Below are positions 35,290-43,856 of a DNA stretch of 44,177 nucleotides, piece by piece; positions within the stretch are counted from its first letter, which is position 1; every line of letters begins with the position of its first letter. The position numbers were made by a program, and so were the translations under genes. This DNA is from Bacteroidales bacterium (GTDB taxonomy: Bacteria; Bacteroidota; Bacteroidia; Bacteroidales; UBA932). The notes beneath the pieces are model-generated. The model had not been told where the DNA came from, searched no databases, and saw only the letters and a list, made by a program, of their open reading frames with translations. Where the stretch lies: contig JAILDI010000073.1 in NCBI GenBank assembly GCA_024689525.1, positions 1 through 44,177 on the forward strand, given 5' to 3'.

Positions 35290-35853
35290 GGCCTCCCACG
35301 CATCACCCGCCAGTCGTGCCAGCCAGCCCATCGCGAAACCCACGGCCAGCCCGACGAGCGCACCCACAAGGATGTCGCCCAGGTAGTGCATTGCCATGAA
35401 CACGCGGCTAAGGGCAACGAGCGCTGCCCAGCAGAACACCCCTACGGTGTACGCGCGTTTACGGAACGCCATGGACGATGCGGCCGCGAATGCAAGCGCA
35501 TTGCAGGCGTGGCCGGAGAAGAACCCGTACAGCCCTCTGCGCGGAAGCGGGCACCACAGCCCGCCTTCAAGCATAAAAGCAGAGTAGCACGGCCGCAGCC
35601 GCATTACGGAATTCTTAACCAGATTGGATAACTGATCTGTTAAAACAACAGTTAAAATCAGCGCTACCAGAAACACCAGTCCCTTTTTCCAGCCCAACTG
35701 CCTGAAAAGCATAAACGCCACAAAAGCATACGCCGGGAACCAAATGCGCACATCGGAAAGCAGCATCCACACGTTGTCCGTGAATGGGCTGTGAAACGAG
35801 TTCACCCACAGCGTGGCCTGCTGGTCCAACTGTATGATGGGCTCCAGACTCAC
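35278..35853 (-). CDS. PAP2 family phosphatase (undecaprenyl-diphosphatase-like)
   Basis: 191-residue membrane protein with the three PAP2 motifs: KNSVMRLRP (motif 1, K-x6-RP), FFSGHA (motif 2, SGH) and [13 protein letters not shown] (motif 3, SR-x5-H-x3-D). Hydrophobic segments surround them. Family members dephosphorylate undecaprenyl pyrophosphate or lipid A, recycling the carrier of cell-wall and surface-polysaccharide synthesis. Its ATG overlaps the obg stop (ATGA). The codons for the final R-E-M and the stop come from the terminal repeat of a 107-bp element, so the native C-terminus may be altered. Confidence 0.9.
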   Translation of the reverse strand: MSLEPIIQLDQQATLWVNSFHSPFTDNVWMLLSDVRIWFPAYAFVAFMLFRQLGWKKGLVFLVALILTVVLTDQLSNLVKNSVMRLRPCYSAFMLEGGLWCPLPRRGLYGFFSGHACNALAFAAASSMAFRKRAYTVGVFCWAALVALSRVFMAMHYLGDILVGALVGLAVGFAMGWLARLAGDAWEAREM

Positions 35854-36842
35854 TTGGTGAGCGCCTTCCAGAGCATTTCCTTAAGATCCGCCAGGCCTGT
35901 TCCGGCTACGGATGAAATGAACACGTGGGGAATATCGGCAGGCAGTTTTTTCGCAATCTTTGCGAGCTGCTTTTCATCGGCAATATCGGTCTTGGTGATA
36001 GCCAGAACGCGGTCTTTCACCAGTAGCTCCGGGTTGTACTCCTTGAGCTCATTCAACAGGACCTTGTAGCCTTTGGCCACATCGGCCTCCTCGCAGGAGA
36101 CCATGAACAGCAGCACTGAATTCCGTTCGATATGGCGGAGGAATCTTGTGCCGATGCCCTTCCCCTCGTGCGCGCCCTCGATGATCCCGGGGATGTCGGC
36201 CATCACGAACGAGCGGTCGTCGTGGTACCGGACGATGCCCAGATTAGGCTCCAGCGTGGTAAAAGCGTAATTCGCGATCTTCGGTTTTGCCGATGTAATC
36301 GCTGCCAGAAGGGTCGATTTTCCCGCGTTGGGGAAGCCCACCAGGCCAACATCGGCTAGTACTTTAAGCTCCAGGATGAACCATCCCTCCTGGCCTTCTT
36401 CGCCGGGCTGGGCATATCGGGGCGTCTGGTTGGTGGCCGATTTGAAATGGTCGTTTCCCCAGCCGCCCTTGCCGCCCTGGCACAGGATGTACTCCTGCCC
36501 GGGCTCCACGAGTTCCTGGATAACCTCCTCTGTTTCAGCATCTTTCACGACTACACCCTGGGGCACCTCCAGCACGATATCCTCCCCGTTCTTGCCCTTA
36601 CGGAGGCCAAAGCTGCCGGGCGCGCCGTGCTCCGCCCGCACCACCTTGCGGTAGCGCAGATGGATAAGCGTCCAAAGCTGCGGATTAACTCTGAGGATAA
36701 CGTGGCCTCCGCGACCGCCGTCACCGCCGTCCGGCCCGCCCTTTGGCACGTACTTGGCCCTGTGAAGGTGCATACTGCCTGCTCCTCCGTGCCCGCTGGC
36801 ACAGAAGATCTTAACGTAGTCGATGAAATTGGATTCTGCCAT
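35850..36842 (-). CDS. obg: GTPase Obg (ObgE/CgtA)
   Basis: 330 residues from ATG 36842 ([22 protein letters not shown]); an upstream in-frame Met is within the promoter. The glycine-rich Obg domain is at about 1-158 ([22 protein letters not shown]). The G domain follows, with [14 protein letters not shown], a switch-2 region [28 protein letters not shown] and AITKTDIAD. The usual variable C-terminal domain is absent, as in many Bacteroidota. Ribosome assembly and stress GTPase. Upstream gene of the obg-PAP2 pair. Confidence 0.96.
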   Translation of the reverse strand: MAESNFIDYVKIFCASGHGGAGSMHLHRAKYVPKGGPDGGDGGRGGHVILRVNPQLWTLIHLRYRKVVRAEHGAPGSFGLRKGKNGEDIVLEVPQGVVVKDAETEEVIQELVEPGQEYILCQGGKGGWGNDHFKSATNQTPRYAQPGEEGQEGWFILELKVLADVGLVGFPNAGKSTLLAAITSAKPKIANYAFTTLEPNLGIVRYHDDRSFVMADIPGIIEGAHEGKGIGTRFLRHIERNSVLLFMVSCEEADVAKGYKVLLNELKEYNPELLVKDRVLAITKTDIADEKQLAKIAKKLPADIPHVFISSVAGTGLADLKEMLWKALTK

Positions 36843-36849
36843 AACGCTG

Positions 36850-36857
36850 CAAAGATA
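36850..36857 (-). promoter_or_regulatory. Bacteroidota -7 box TAtcTTTG of obg (minus)
   Basis: On the minus strand TATCTTTG followed by CAGCGTT and then the ATG. Only seven bases separate the box from the start codon, leaving at most a few bases of leader. Confidence 0.6.
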
Positions 36858-36900
36858 GCGATTTTGCATTGAAAAATGGAATAAAATCGAAAAGCAGATA

Positions 36901-36931
36901 TTGCATAAAAAGACGCCTTTTTGTAAATTTG
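36901..36931 (+). promoter_or_regulatory. Bacteroidota promoter TTG-N20-TAaaTTTG
   Basis: TTG at 36901-36903 and TAAATTTG at 36924-36931 with exactly 20 bases between, 22 bases before the ATG of the nucleoside kinase gene. One of the best promoter matches in the window. Confidence 0.7.
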
Positions 36932-36953
36932 CGAATCCAAAACGTGTGCACCT

Positions 36954-38624
36954 ATGATTCAGATCTATTGCAAAAACACCGGTACAACCCTTAAGTATCC
37001 GGAGGGCGTGTCACTTATGAACATGCTGGACGACTTTCAGTTCGAGAGGCCATACCCCATTGTGTCGGCCAAAGTGAACAATGTGTCGCAGGGTCTGAAA
37101 TACCGTGCATACCAGAGCCGGGACATCGAGTTCATTGATGTCCGTGATGCGAGCGGGATGAGAGTGTACATCCGCTCGCTTTGTTTTTTACTGAGCAAGA
37201 GCGCGGCCGACGTGTTCCCCGGCTGCGAGGTGTATATGGAGCACCCCATCGCAGGTGGTATCTTCTTCCATGTGAAAAAGGAAGACCGTTCCCCGTTCAC
37301 GGAGGAAGACTGCAAACAGCTTAAAGAGCGGATGCTGGAGATCGTTGGGAAAAACATCCCCTTCCACCGCTACGACGTGCACACGGACAAAGCCATCAAG
37401 GAGTTCTCCCGCAAGGGCCTGGACGACAAAGTCAAGCTGCTGGAAACCAGCGGTGAGGTTTACACCGACTACTACACTCTGGGAGACACGCCGGACTACT
37501 ATTACGGCAAGCTGGTGCCATCGACAGGATACCTTACAACCTGGGATATTCAGAATTATTACGACGGCCTTCTGCTCCGCATCCCGTACCGCAACAACCC
37601 CAACGAGCTGGTTCCGTTCTCAGATCAGCCCAAGACCTATGCGATGTTCGACGAGATGCTCCAGTGGAATAAGATTATGGGCCTGAACACTGTGGGCGAT
37701 GTGAACCACGCCTGCCAGAGCGGCCACGCCACGGAACTCATCCAGATTGCTGAGGCCCTTCAGGAAAAGAAAATCGTCCAGATTGCGGAGGAGATCAACC
37801 GCCGCTTCCGCAGCGAGGATCCCGTGAAGGTTGTGCTCATCACCGGCCCGTCATCGTCCGGAAAAACGACCTTCTGCAAGAGGCTGTCGCTGCAGCTCAA
37901 GGCCTGCGGTCTGAAGCCGCTGTCAGTATCGACCGATGATTACTTTGTGAACAGGCTGGACACCCCCAAGTTCCCGGACGGCAGCTACGACTTCGACAAC
38001 TTCGAAACCGTGGACCACGCCCTGATGGAAAGCGACATCCTGAAAATGATTGAAGGCGAAGAGGTTTCGGTTCCGGAATTCAACTTCGTTACCGGAATGA
38101 GGGAGTACAACGGCAAAACCATCAAACTGGGCAAGAGCAGCATACTCCTGATCGAGGGCATCCACGCGCTGAACCCCGGCCTCACGGACAAGATTCCGGA
38201 CAGCGCCAAGTTCCGCATCTTCATCAACACCCTCACCGGCACCCTGCTGGATAACCACAACTCCATCCCCACTACCGATAACCGTCTCCTCCGCCGCATC
38301 GTCCGTGACTATAACAAAGGCGCCTTCACGGCCCGCGAGTCAATCTCCCAGTGGCCCAACGTGTGCGCCGCGGAAGACAAGTGGATCTATCCCTTCCAGG
38401 AGATGGCCGATGTGATGTTCAACTCGGCGTACCTCATCGAGTTCGCGGTTATGCGCAACCACGCGGAGCCCATCCTGGGCAGCGTGCCCAAGAACTGCCC
38501 GGAGTACAGTGAGGCGCACCGCCTGCTTCACTTCCTGCACTACTTCACCCCGGTGCCGGACAAGGAAATCCCCGCCACATCACTCCTTCGCGAGTTCCTC
38601 GGCGGCTCCAGCTTCCTGGCGTAA
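36954..38624 (+). CDS. Uridine-kinase-like nucleoside kinase with TGS and ThrRS-like N-terminal domains
   Basis: 556 residues. An N-terminal TGS-like domain (about 1-65, [22 protein letters not shown]) is followed by a threonyl-tRNA-synthetase second-additional-domain-like part (about 66-270, with [34 protein letters not shown]). The phosphoribulokinase/uridine kinase domain (about 285-500) has Walker [17 protein letters not shown] and STDDYFVNR, then [14 protein letters not shown]. It probably phosphorylates a nucleoside, but the purpose of the tRNA-synthetase-like front is unknown. Common in Bacteroidota and Firmicutes. The 3' end overlaps 85 bp with the opposing transposase frame. Confidence 0.88.
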   Translation: MIQIYCKNTGTTLKYPEGVSLMNMLDDFQFERPYPIVSAKVNNVSQGLKYRAYQSRDIEFIDVRDASGMRVYIRSLCFLLSKSAADVFPGCEVYMEHPIAGGIFFHVKKEDRSPFTEEDCKQLKERMLEIVGKNIPFHRYDVHTDKAIKEFSRKGLDDKVKLLETSGEVYTDYYTLGDTPDYYYGKLVPSTGYLTTWDIQNYYDGLLLRIPYRNNPNELVPFSDQPKTYAMFDEMLQWNKIMGLNTVGDVNHACQSGHATELIQIAEALQEKKIVQIAEEINRRFRSEDPVKVVLITGPSSSGKTTFCKRLSLQLKACGLKPLSVSTDDYFVNRLDTPKFPDGSYDFDNFETVDHALMESDILKMIEGEEVSVPEFNFVTGMREYNGKTIKLGKSSILLIEGIHALNPGLTDKIPDSAKFRIFINTLTGTLLDNHNSIPTTDNRLLRRIVRDYNKGAFTARESISQWPNVCAAEDKWIYPFQEMADVMFNSAYLIEFAVMRNHAEPILGSVPKNCPEYSEAHRLLHFLHYFTPVPDKEIPATSLLREFLGGSSFLA

Positions 38625-39538
38625 TTTATTTGAATCCTCAAGAACGCCGCTATCTGACGCGCATCTGCATTCGAGTGCTGCACCAGGTAGTCGAATAGCT
38701 CGTATCGTCGGTTCTCGCTTAGGTCAAACACGTCGTGTATGTCCTTGAGACCGGTTTTGTTAAGTGTGAGACGGATCAGCCTGGGATAGTGTTCATCGGA
38801 CTTGCCGATGAAAACCTCGTTCAGGTCGTACTCATTCCCGGTTGTTGCGTGCATCGACAGGATCATATCCTCCCAGGAATCGAAGAACCGGATTGCAGCA
38901 TCATAGTCGATAACAATGTATGTGTCGATGATGAAATCCGTAAGCTGCAACTGCTCCCGCTTGTTCAGCGGGGCCGATATCCGTTTGAGCACGGCATAAG
39001 TGAGATAACGCCCCGCCTTGTAATGGCTTTTCACCTCAGTTATCGCCTTGCGCATAGGCCACGATGCCTTGCGTATGACAAGCGGCTCCGAGAACGGGTT
39101 CTTGCTCTTCGCATAAGCAAGGAATCCCCAGCGGTAGTCTTCCGCCTTCTTGACGATCCTCCGCTCTACCGCATTGTTACCCAGATAGATGAGGTTTGTG
39201 CGGGCGGCTTTATCACCTTTCTTCGGGACGCTGAGGAAAGACTGCTCGAACAAGCGGCCTTTGCGATGAAAGACAGGATTACTCTCACGGGAGTATGTTC
39301 CTGTACATGAGGATATGAAATCAGACAAGTGTTGAGCATTGCGTGCAATCACAGACATATGGTAATGGTCATACATAAGGATCAAGGACAGTAGAGTGAC
39401 CTTGAACTTCCGGACCATCACGGAAACGATTGTGAAAAACACGAGGAAGTCACTGAAGGTGTAAAACAGAAGGCTTCCGTCGACTGCCCTTTGGCAGCAG
39501 TGGTTGATGATACCACGAAGAACGATACGTCTCTTCAT
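38540..39538 (-). CDS. REP-associated tyrosine transposase (RAYT, IS200-like Y1 family)
   Basis: 332 residues. The Y1/HUH domain occupies about 1-145: the HUH pair is H58-Y-H60 in MYDHYHMSV, and the likely catalytic Tyr is Y118 in RTNLIYLGNNAVERRIVKKAEDYRWGFLAYAKSK, the pattern typical of RAYTs. The region 150-320 is a helical C-terminal extension ending with an HTH-like [15 protein letters not shown]. RAYTs cut and join single strands at REP/palindromic repeats and are usually single-copy. The 107-bp element C lies 93 bp upstream of its start. The frame runs 85 bp into the opposing kinase gene before stopping. Less GC-rich than neighbouring genes. Confidence 0.88.
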   Translation of the reverse strand: MKRRIVLRGIINHCCQRAVDGSLLFYTFSDFLVFFTIVSVMVRKFKVTLLSLILMYDHYHMSVIARNAQHLSDFISSCTGTYSRESNPVFHRKGRLFEQSFLSVPKKGDKAARTNLIYLGNNAVERRIVKKAEDYRWGFLAYAKSKNPFSEPLVIRKASWPMRKAITEVKSHYKAGRYLTYAVLKRISAPLNKREQLQLTDFIIDTYIVIDYDAAIRFFDSWEDMILSMHATTGNEYDLNEVFIGKSDEHYPRLIRLTLNKTGLKDIHDVFDLSENRRYELFDYLVQHSNADARQIAAFLRIQINYARKLEPPRNSRRSDVAGISLSGTGVK

Positions 39539-39547
39539 AACGAAACA

Positions 39548-39571
39548 TGTTATGTTGGGTTTAACATAACA
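39548..39571 (-). promoter_or_regulatory. Perfect 9-bp hairpin just upstream of the RAYT start
   Basis: TGTTATGTT (39548-39556) and AACATAACA (39563-39571) are perfect complements around a six-base loop. The hairpin ends nine bases before the RAYT start codon, so in mRNA it could hide the ribosome-binding region; in DNA it could be an autoregulatory site for the transposase. Confidence 0.6.
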
Positions 39572-39587
39572 ACTGTTTCAGAGATGA

Positions 39588-39595
39588 CAAAGGTC
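39588..39595 (-). promoter_or_regulatory. Possible weak promoter of the RAYT gene
   Basis: On the minus strand GACCTTTG (one off TAnnTTTG) is preceded, 20 bases upstream, by TTTG. Plausible but imperfect; transcription would begin just before the hairpin. Confidence 0.35.
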
Positions 39596-39630
39596 GGTAT
39601 TTGGTTTTTAATATGCAAACAATTTTTTTT

Positions 39631-39737
39631 CGTGAAATGCAAGTGACTGAATGATAGCGATTTATGCGATTTTGGGTGGGAATATTTCCCACCCGAAAAT
39701 GTGTTATTGACTGATACTCAGCGAGTTACATTTCACG
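39631..39737. repeat. 107-bp palindromic element, copy C (next to the RAYT gene)
   Basis: Ends CGTGAAATGCAA (39631-39642) and TTACATTTCACG (39726-39737). The central stem is GGGTGGGAA (39674-39682) with TTCCCACCC (39686-39694), extended by TTTT/AAAA across one bulged G. A nested outer stem (terminal repeats plus TGACTGA/CTCAG-like bases) allows a cruciform of the whole element. It lies 93 bp upstream of the RAYT start and 4 bp after the murF stop codon. Best-preserved copy. Confidence 0.88.
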
Positions 39738-39741
39738 CCCG

Positions 39742-41124
39742 CTACAAGGCGGGGAGGACTTTTTCCATGCGGGTGCCGCGGGAGCCTTTGACGAGGACCG
39801 TGCAGCCGGTGAGGGGGTGCTGGGCGAGCCAGGCGGCCAGGGCGTCAGAGGAGTCGAAGATGAGGAGGGTGTCATGAGATTTTGGCTGAGGCCATCTCTC
39901 GCAAGCTCGGGTCTCGGCTTCGCTCGAAATGACAGATAACGCCTTCTGGAACTCGGGGCCGACGAGGCAGACTCGCTCCAGCCCCATGCCCATAAGGCGC
40001 CGGACCACCGCGGCGTGTTCGGCGACGGAGTCGGCGCCCAGTTCGCGCATTTCGCCCAGGAGGGCGGCGCGGGGGCCGGACATGGCCGCCAGGTTGTCCA
40101 GGGCCACGGCCATGGACGAGGGGTTGGCGTTGTAGGCATCCTCAATGATAGTGTTGCTCCCGCTGCGGACGAGCTGCGAGCGGTTCATCGAGGGTTCATA
40201 TGCGGCGACGGCGGCAAGGGCATCGGCAAGGGATACGCCGAAGTACTGGCCCACGGTCAGGGCGGCCATCACGTTGGTGGCGTTGTAGGCACCCACGAGG
40301 TGCGTCTCCAGCAGGCGGCCATCGACCACCATCCTGAGATAAGGCTCTTCCGCCGAGGCAGGGAGCACGCGAACCGTTACCCCATCGACCCCATAAGGGA
40401 CGATGGAAAGGTGACGGGCCGATGCCATACCCACGAGGTCCTCGCTGCAGGTGTTCACGAAGGCGGTGCCGTCGTGCTCCGACAGCCAGTCGTAGAGGCG
40501 GCCCTTGGCGTGCTTGACGCCCTCGAACGAGCCGAAGCCCTCAAGATGCGCCTTGCCAACGTTGGTGATGAGCCCGTACGAGGGCTGCGACACCCAGGTG
40601 AGAGAGGTGATGTCCTCCGGGTGATTGGCACCCATCTCCACCACGGCGATATCGGCATCCTCCCCTATCGACAGCACAGTCAGCGGCACGCCGATGTCAT
40701 TGTTCAGGTTGCCCTTAGTGGCGGCCACGCGAAAATTCACGCCCAGCACCTCGCGGATAAGCTCCTTAGTGGTGGTTTTCCCATTAGTGCCGGTAAGGCC
40801 TATAACGGGGATCTGCAGCTGCTGCCTATGATATGCGGCAAGCTCCTTGAGAGTCTGTAGCGTGTCCTCTACCGGGATGAGTCTCTCTGCCAGTGTCGGA
40901 GAAGTGTTTTTGTCGCATTTTTCAGCGGCAAAAACACTTACTCCGCACTGGCTACTTACTATCGCATAGGACGCTCCCGCCTCCAGCGCTTTCAGCGCAT
41001 ACGCGTTGCCGTCGAAATTCTCACCCTTCAGGGCAACGAAAATCTGCCCCGGCTCGATGGTGCGGGAGTCCGTATTCACCCCCTTGGAGGCCTTCCAGAG
41101 GCCGTATAGTTCCTCGATGCTCAT
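39742..41124 (-). CDS. murF: UDP-N-acetylmuramoyl-tripeptide--D-Ala-D-Ala ligase MurF, with two in-frame palindromic inserts
   Basis: 460 residues from ATG 41124 ([10 protein letters not shown]). Last cytoplasmic ligase of muropeptide synthesis. Seen: N-terminal [26 protein letters not shown] loop [77 protein letters not shown] and the end [15 protein letters not shown]. Two extra stretches, residues about 58-79 and 397-419, are encoded by palindromic DNA and seem absent from ordinary MurF proteins. All active-site motifs and the frame are intact, so it is probably functional. Its start overlaps the dut stop (ATGA). Confidence 0.93.
   Translation of the reverse strand: MSIEELYGLWKASKGVNTDSRTIEPGQIFVALKGENFDGNAYALKALEAGASYAIVSSQCGVSVFAAEKCDKNTSPTLAERLIPVEDTLQTLKELAAYHRQQLQIPVIGLTGTNGKTTTKELIREVLGVNFRVAATKGNLNNDIGVPLTVLSIGEDADIAVVEMGANHPEDITSLTWVSQPSYGLITNVGKAHLEGFGSFEGVKHAKGRLYDWLSEHDGTAFVNTCSEDLVGMASARHLSIVPYGVDGVTVRVLPASAEEPYLRMVVDGRLLETHLVGAYNATNVMAALTVGQYFGVSLADALAAVAAYEPSMNRSQLVRSGSNTIIEDAYNANPSSMAVALDNLAAMSGPRAALLGEMRELGADSVAEHAAVVRRLMGMGLERVCLVGPEFQKALSVISSEAETRACERWPQPKSHDTLLIFDSSDALAAWLAQHPLTGCTVLVKGSRGTRMEKVLPAL
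39870..39934. repeat. 65-bp palindromic element inside murF (3' part)
   Basis: Bounded by TGTCAT (39870-39875) and ATGACA (39929-39934). Inner arms GGCTGAGGCC and GGTCTCGGC are imperfect complements. The right part, on the minus strand, reads TGTCATTTCGAGCGAAGCC, which from memory resembles a dispersed repeat common in Bacteroidota intergenic DNA. Here it is translated as MurF residues about 397-419. Confidence 0.75.
40890..40951. repeat. 62-bp near-perfect palindrome inside murF (5' part)
   Basis: The arms 40890-40912 and 40929-40951 (23 bases each) are complementary except for one single-base bulge on each side. The stem continues inward with GTCGC/GCGGC, leaving an eight-base loop. Key pieces are CCAGTG/CACTGG, GGAG/CTCC and AGTGTTTTTG/CAAAAACACT. 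It encodes MurF residues about 58-79, including [17 protein letters not shown], between two conserved blocks. Confidence 0.85.
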
Positions 41125-41555
41125 TTCTTTCCGGTGCTGCCGAATCCGCCGGCGCCGCGGTCTGTGCTTTCCAACGATTCCACCGGCTCCCATTCCACCG
41201 TCTCGTGCCGGGCCACAACCATCTGCGCAATCCGCTCCCCGGGAACGATCTCGAAGGGCTCCTGCGACAGATTCACCAGAATCACCTTGATCTCACCGCG
41301 ATAATCCGCGTCGATGGTGCCGGGCGTATTCAGCACGGTGATTCCGTGCTTGGCCGCCAGGCCGCTGCGCGGGCGCACCTGCGCCTCAAAGCCCTTGGGC
41401 AGGGCGATGAACAAACCAGTGGGCACCAGCGCCCTCTGCAGGGGCGCCAGCGTAATGGGCTCTGTGATGTTAGCCTTGAGATCCAGCCCTGCCGACTGCG
41501 CTGTAGCGTATTCCGGAAGGGGCCAGGCCGAACGGTTGATAACGGGAACTGTCAT
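41121..41555 (-). CDS. dut: dUTP diphosphatase (dUTPase)
   Basis: 144 residues from ATG 41555 ([18 protein letters not shown]); codons further upstream belong to the lptG end. All five trimeric dUTPase motifs are present in order: [44 protein letters not shown] and the C-terminal [11 protein letters not shown] that closes the active site. Hydrolyses dUTP to dUMP, keeping uracil out of DNA. Overlaps murF by ATGA and follows the lptG-type gene after one base, within a four-gene minus-strand operon. Confidence 0.96.
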   Translation of the reverse strand: MTVPVINRSAWPLPEYATAQSAGLDLKANITEPITLAPLQRALVPTGLFIALPKGFEAQVRPRSGLAAKHGITVLNTPGTIDADYRGEIKVILVNLSQEPFEIVPGERIAQMVVARHETVEWEPVESLESTDRGAGGFGSTGKK

Positions 41556-41556
41556 A

Positions 41557-42642
41557 CTATTTGGGTGCAATTCTGTACAGGAAGGCCGCAATGATGGCAA
41601 AGAGCACATTGGGCATCCATATTGCGATATACGCAGGCAGCGTGTCCGTAATCACGAACATCTTGCTGAACTGCATAAACAGGATATAACTGAAGCCCAG
41701 GGCAATACCCAGGGCGATATTCCAACCGATGCCGCCACGGCGCTTCTTGGTGGACAACGACACGCCGATGATGGTAAGGATGATAACCGATATCGGCATG
41801 GAGAAGCGGGTATTCTTTTCAATCTGGGCATCGCGCACCGTGGAGTCTCCCCTCTCCAGCTGGGTCTTGATCAGTTCATCCAGTTCCGCCTCGTTCAGCC
41901 TCTCGATGGTGTGCTCGTTGCGGTAGAAATCATCGACAGTTAAACTAATGGTCGTATCCAGCTGCTTTCCGCTGGTGATATGGTCCTCCAGGCCTTCCCC
42001 ATACTCGCGGATGATCCAGTTGCGAAGCTTCCATTTGCCGCTGGTGCTGTCCCACTGGGCGCTTTCCGCCGACAGTTTGGACACCAGATGGTCCTCCGAC
42101 AGATGCTCCAGCGTGAAGTTATAGGCCGTATTGTTCCAGGTGCTGAATGACTCCACATACACGAACTTGTTGTCCTCCAGCTTGTAGTGGACATCCCGCC
42201 CCGTCTTCACCTTCATTCGCTTGATGTATTTTTGCTCGAAGTCCACCCTCACCCCGTTTGCCTTGGGAATCACCCACAGGCCCAGGCCCAGCGACAGCAC
42301 GGCAATAAGAGTTGCCGATATCAGGTACGGCACCATCATCCTGTGATAGCTGGTGCCCGTACACAGGATGGCGATAATCTCCGAACGGGCCGCCATCTGC
42401 GAGGTGAAGAAAATAACCGTGAGGAATACGAACATCGAACTGTACATATTCATAAAGAACGGTACGAAGTTCAGGTAATAATGGAAGGCGATTTCCTTGA
42501 GCGGGGCCTCCGTGCGCACGAAATCGTCGATCTTCTCCGATATGTCGAAGATAATCACGATGCCGATGATAAGCAGCAGCGAAATGAAGAAGGTGCTCAG
42601 GAACTTCTTTATTATGTACCAGTCCAGTCTCTTGAGTATCAT
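41557..42642 (-). CDS. LptF/LptG family permease (YjgP/YjgQ)
   Basis: 361 residues. Two N-terminal helices (about 12-32 and 58-80), a third near 100-125, then a periplasmic beta-jellyroll region (about 130-275) and three C-terminal helices (about 285-355). [37 protein letters not shown] is the typical opening. Members form the inner-membrane channel of the Lpt lipopolysaccharide exporter. Whether it is the F or G subunit cannot be told here. Start overlaps the tgt stop by ATGA. Confidence 0.9.
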   Translation of the reverse strand: MILKRLDWYIIKKFLSTFFISLLLIIGIVIIFDISEKIDDFVRTEAPLKEIAFHYYLNFVPFFMNMYSSMFVFLTVIFFTSQMAARSEIIAILCTGTSYHRMMVPYLISATLIAVLSLGLGLWVIPKANGVRVDFEQKYIKRMKVKTGRDVHYKLEDNKFVYVESFSTWNNTAYNFTLEHLSEDHLVSKLSAESAQWDSTSGKWKLRNWIIREYGEGLEDHITSGKQLDTTISLTVDDFYRNEHTIERLNEAELDELIKTQLERGDSTVRDAQIEKNTRFSMPISVIILTIIGVSLSTKKRRGGIGWNIALGIALGFSYILFMQFSKMFVITDTLPAYIAIWMPNVLFAIIAAFLYRIAPK

Positions 42643-43781
42643 AGGCGCTGCATAAGTTTAGGTACGGCCTGTTCTTTCCATGCGGCAAAATCCCCCGCCT
42701 CGATGTGCTGCCGCGCCACACGCACCAGGTCCAGATAGAATGCCAGATTGTGCTGCGATGCCAGCATGGCCCCGAACATCTCTCCGGCAATGAACAGATG
42801 GTGCAGATATGCCCTTGTATAATATGTGTCGATGTAGGAGGCCCCATCCGGGTCGATGGGACCGAAATCCTCCTTCCACTTGGCGTTGCGCATATTCATC
42901 ACCCCGTTCCAGGTGAACAGCATTCCGTTGCGCCCGTTGCGCGTGGGCATCACGCAGTCGAACATATCGACCCCGCGCGCTATGCCCTCCAATATGTTGG
43001 CGGGCGTTCCCACGCCCATAAGATACCGGGGCTTGTCCTGCGGAAGGAGGGGGCAGGTAACCTCCAGCATCTCGTACATCTTCTCCGTGGGCTCCCCTAC
43101 CGCCAGGCCGCCAATGGCGTATCCGCCGCGGTTAGGCCCGTCCAGGCTAAGCGCGTGCTCCACGGCCTGCCTGCGCAGCCCCGGATACACGCATCCCTGG
43201 ATAATCGGGAACATCGTCTGGCCGTAGCCGTAGAGCGGCTCGGTCTCATCGAACCTCTTGGCAAAGCGCTCCAGCCAGCCTTGAGTTAGTTTGAGCGACT
43301 TGGTTGCATAGCGCTCATCGGCATCGCCGGGACAGCATTCGTCCAGGGCCATTATGATATCGGCCCCGATAATGCGCTGGGTGTCGACATTATTCTCCGG
43401 CGTGAAGGTATGGCGGGAACCGTCGATGTGAGAAGCGAAACGGCATCCCTCCGGCGTGAGCTTGCGGATTGGCGCCAGCGAGAACACCTGGAAGCCGCCG
43501 CTGTCCGTGAGGATGGGTCCGTCCCAGTGCTCGAACTTGTGGAGGCCGCCGGCCTGCTTAAGGATATCCAGCCCCGGGCGCAGATATAAATGATAGGTGT
43601 TGCCCAGGATGATGCTGGCGCCGATGTCCTCCTTCAGATCCCTGTGGAACACGCCCTTTACGGAACCCACGGTGCCCACGGGCATAAAGACCGGCGTACG
43701 GATTTCTCCGTGGTCCGTCCGGATTATGCCTGCGCGAGCACTTGTGGCGGGGTCCTGAGCGGTCTTGACAAAAGTGAACAT
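42639..43781 (-). CDS. tgt: tRNA-guanine transglycosylase
   Basis: 380 residues. Exchanges guanine for a queuosine precursor at the wobble base of GUN-anticodon tRNAs. The catalytic residues are present: D93 in LTDSGGFQVF and D275 in DMFDCVMPTRNGRNG, with GYAIGGLAVGE for substrate binding. The zinc site usually formed by CxCxxC plus a His is replaced: where other Tgts read CDCYTCRNYSRAYLHHL, this one has ASYIDTYYTRAYLHHLF, with no cysteine. Length is typical. First gene of the tgt-lptG-dut-murF operon, with its own promoter. Confidence 0.94.
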   Translation of the reverse strand: MFTFVKTAQDPATSARAGIIRTDHGEIRTPVFMPVGTVGSVKGVFHRDLKEDIGASIILGNTYHLYLRPGLDILKQAGGLHKFEHWDGPILTDSGGFQVFSLAPIRKLTPEGCRFASHIDGSRHTFTPENNVDTQRIIGADIIMALDECCPGDADERYATKSLKLTQGWLERFAKRFDETEPLYGYGQTMFPIIQGCVYPGLRRQAVEHALSLDGPNRGGYAIGGLAVGEPTEKMYEMLEVTCPLLPQDKPRYLMGVGTPANILEGIARGVDMFDCVMPTRNGRNGMLFTWNGVMNMRNAKWKEDFGPIDPDGASYIDTYYTRAYLHHLFIAGEMFGAMLASQHNLAFYLDLVRVARQHIEAGDFAAWKEQAVPKLMQRL

Positions 43782-43799
43782 CTATTTTCTTTTAACTTA

Positions 43800-43807
43800 C
43801 AAAAGTA
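43800..43807 (-). promoter_or_regulatory. Bacteroidota -7 box TActTTTG of tgt (minus)
   Basis: On the minus strand TACTTTTG, about 18 bases before the tgt ATG. It should drive the tgt-lptG-dut-murF operon. Confidence 0.6.
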
Positions 43808-43820
43808 CACATTTTTTTCG

Positions 43821-43828
43821 TACATTTG
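43821..43828 (+). promoter_or_regulatory. Bacteroidota -7 box TAcaTTTG of the nucleoside transporter
   Basis: TACATTTG followed by C, 28 bases before the ATG at 43857. The tgt and transporter promoters are divergent and only 13 bases apart. Confidence 0.6.
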
Positions 43829-43856
43829 CATAATCGGTATAAAACAACGCACTGAA

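Noticed and set aside
39742..41124. murF as a pseudogene
   Set aside because: Both palindromic inserts keep the frame and all ligase motifs remain, so a disabled gene is unlikely.
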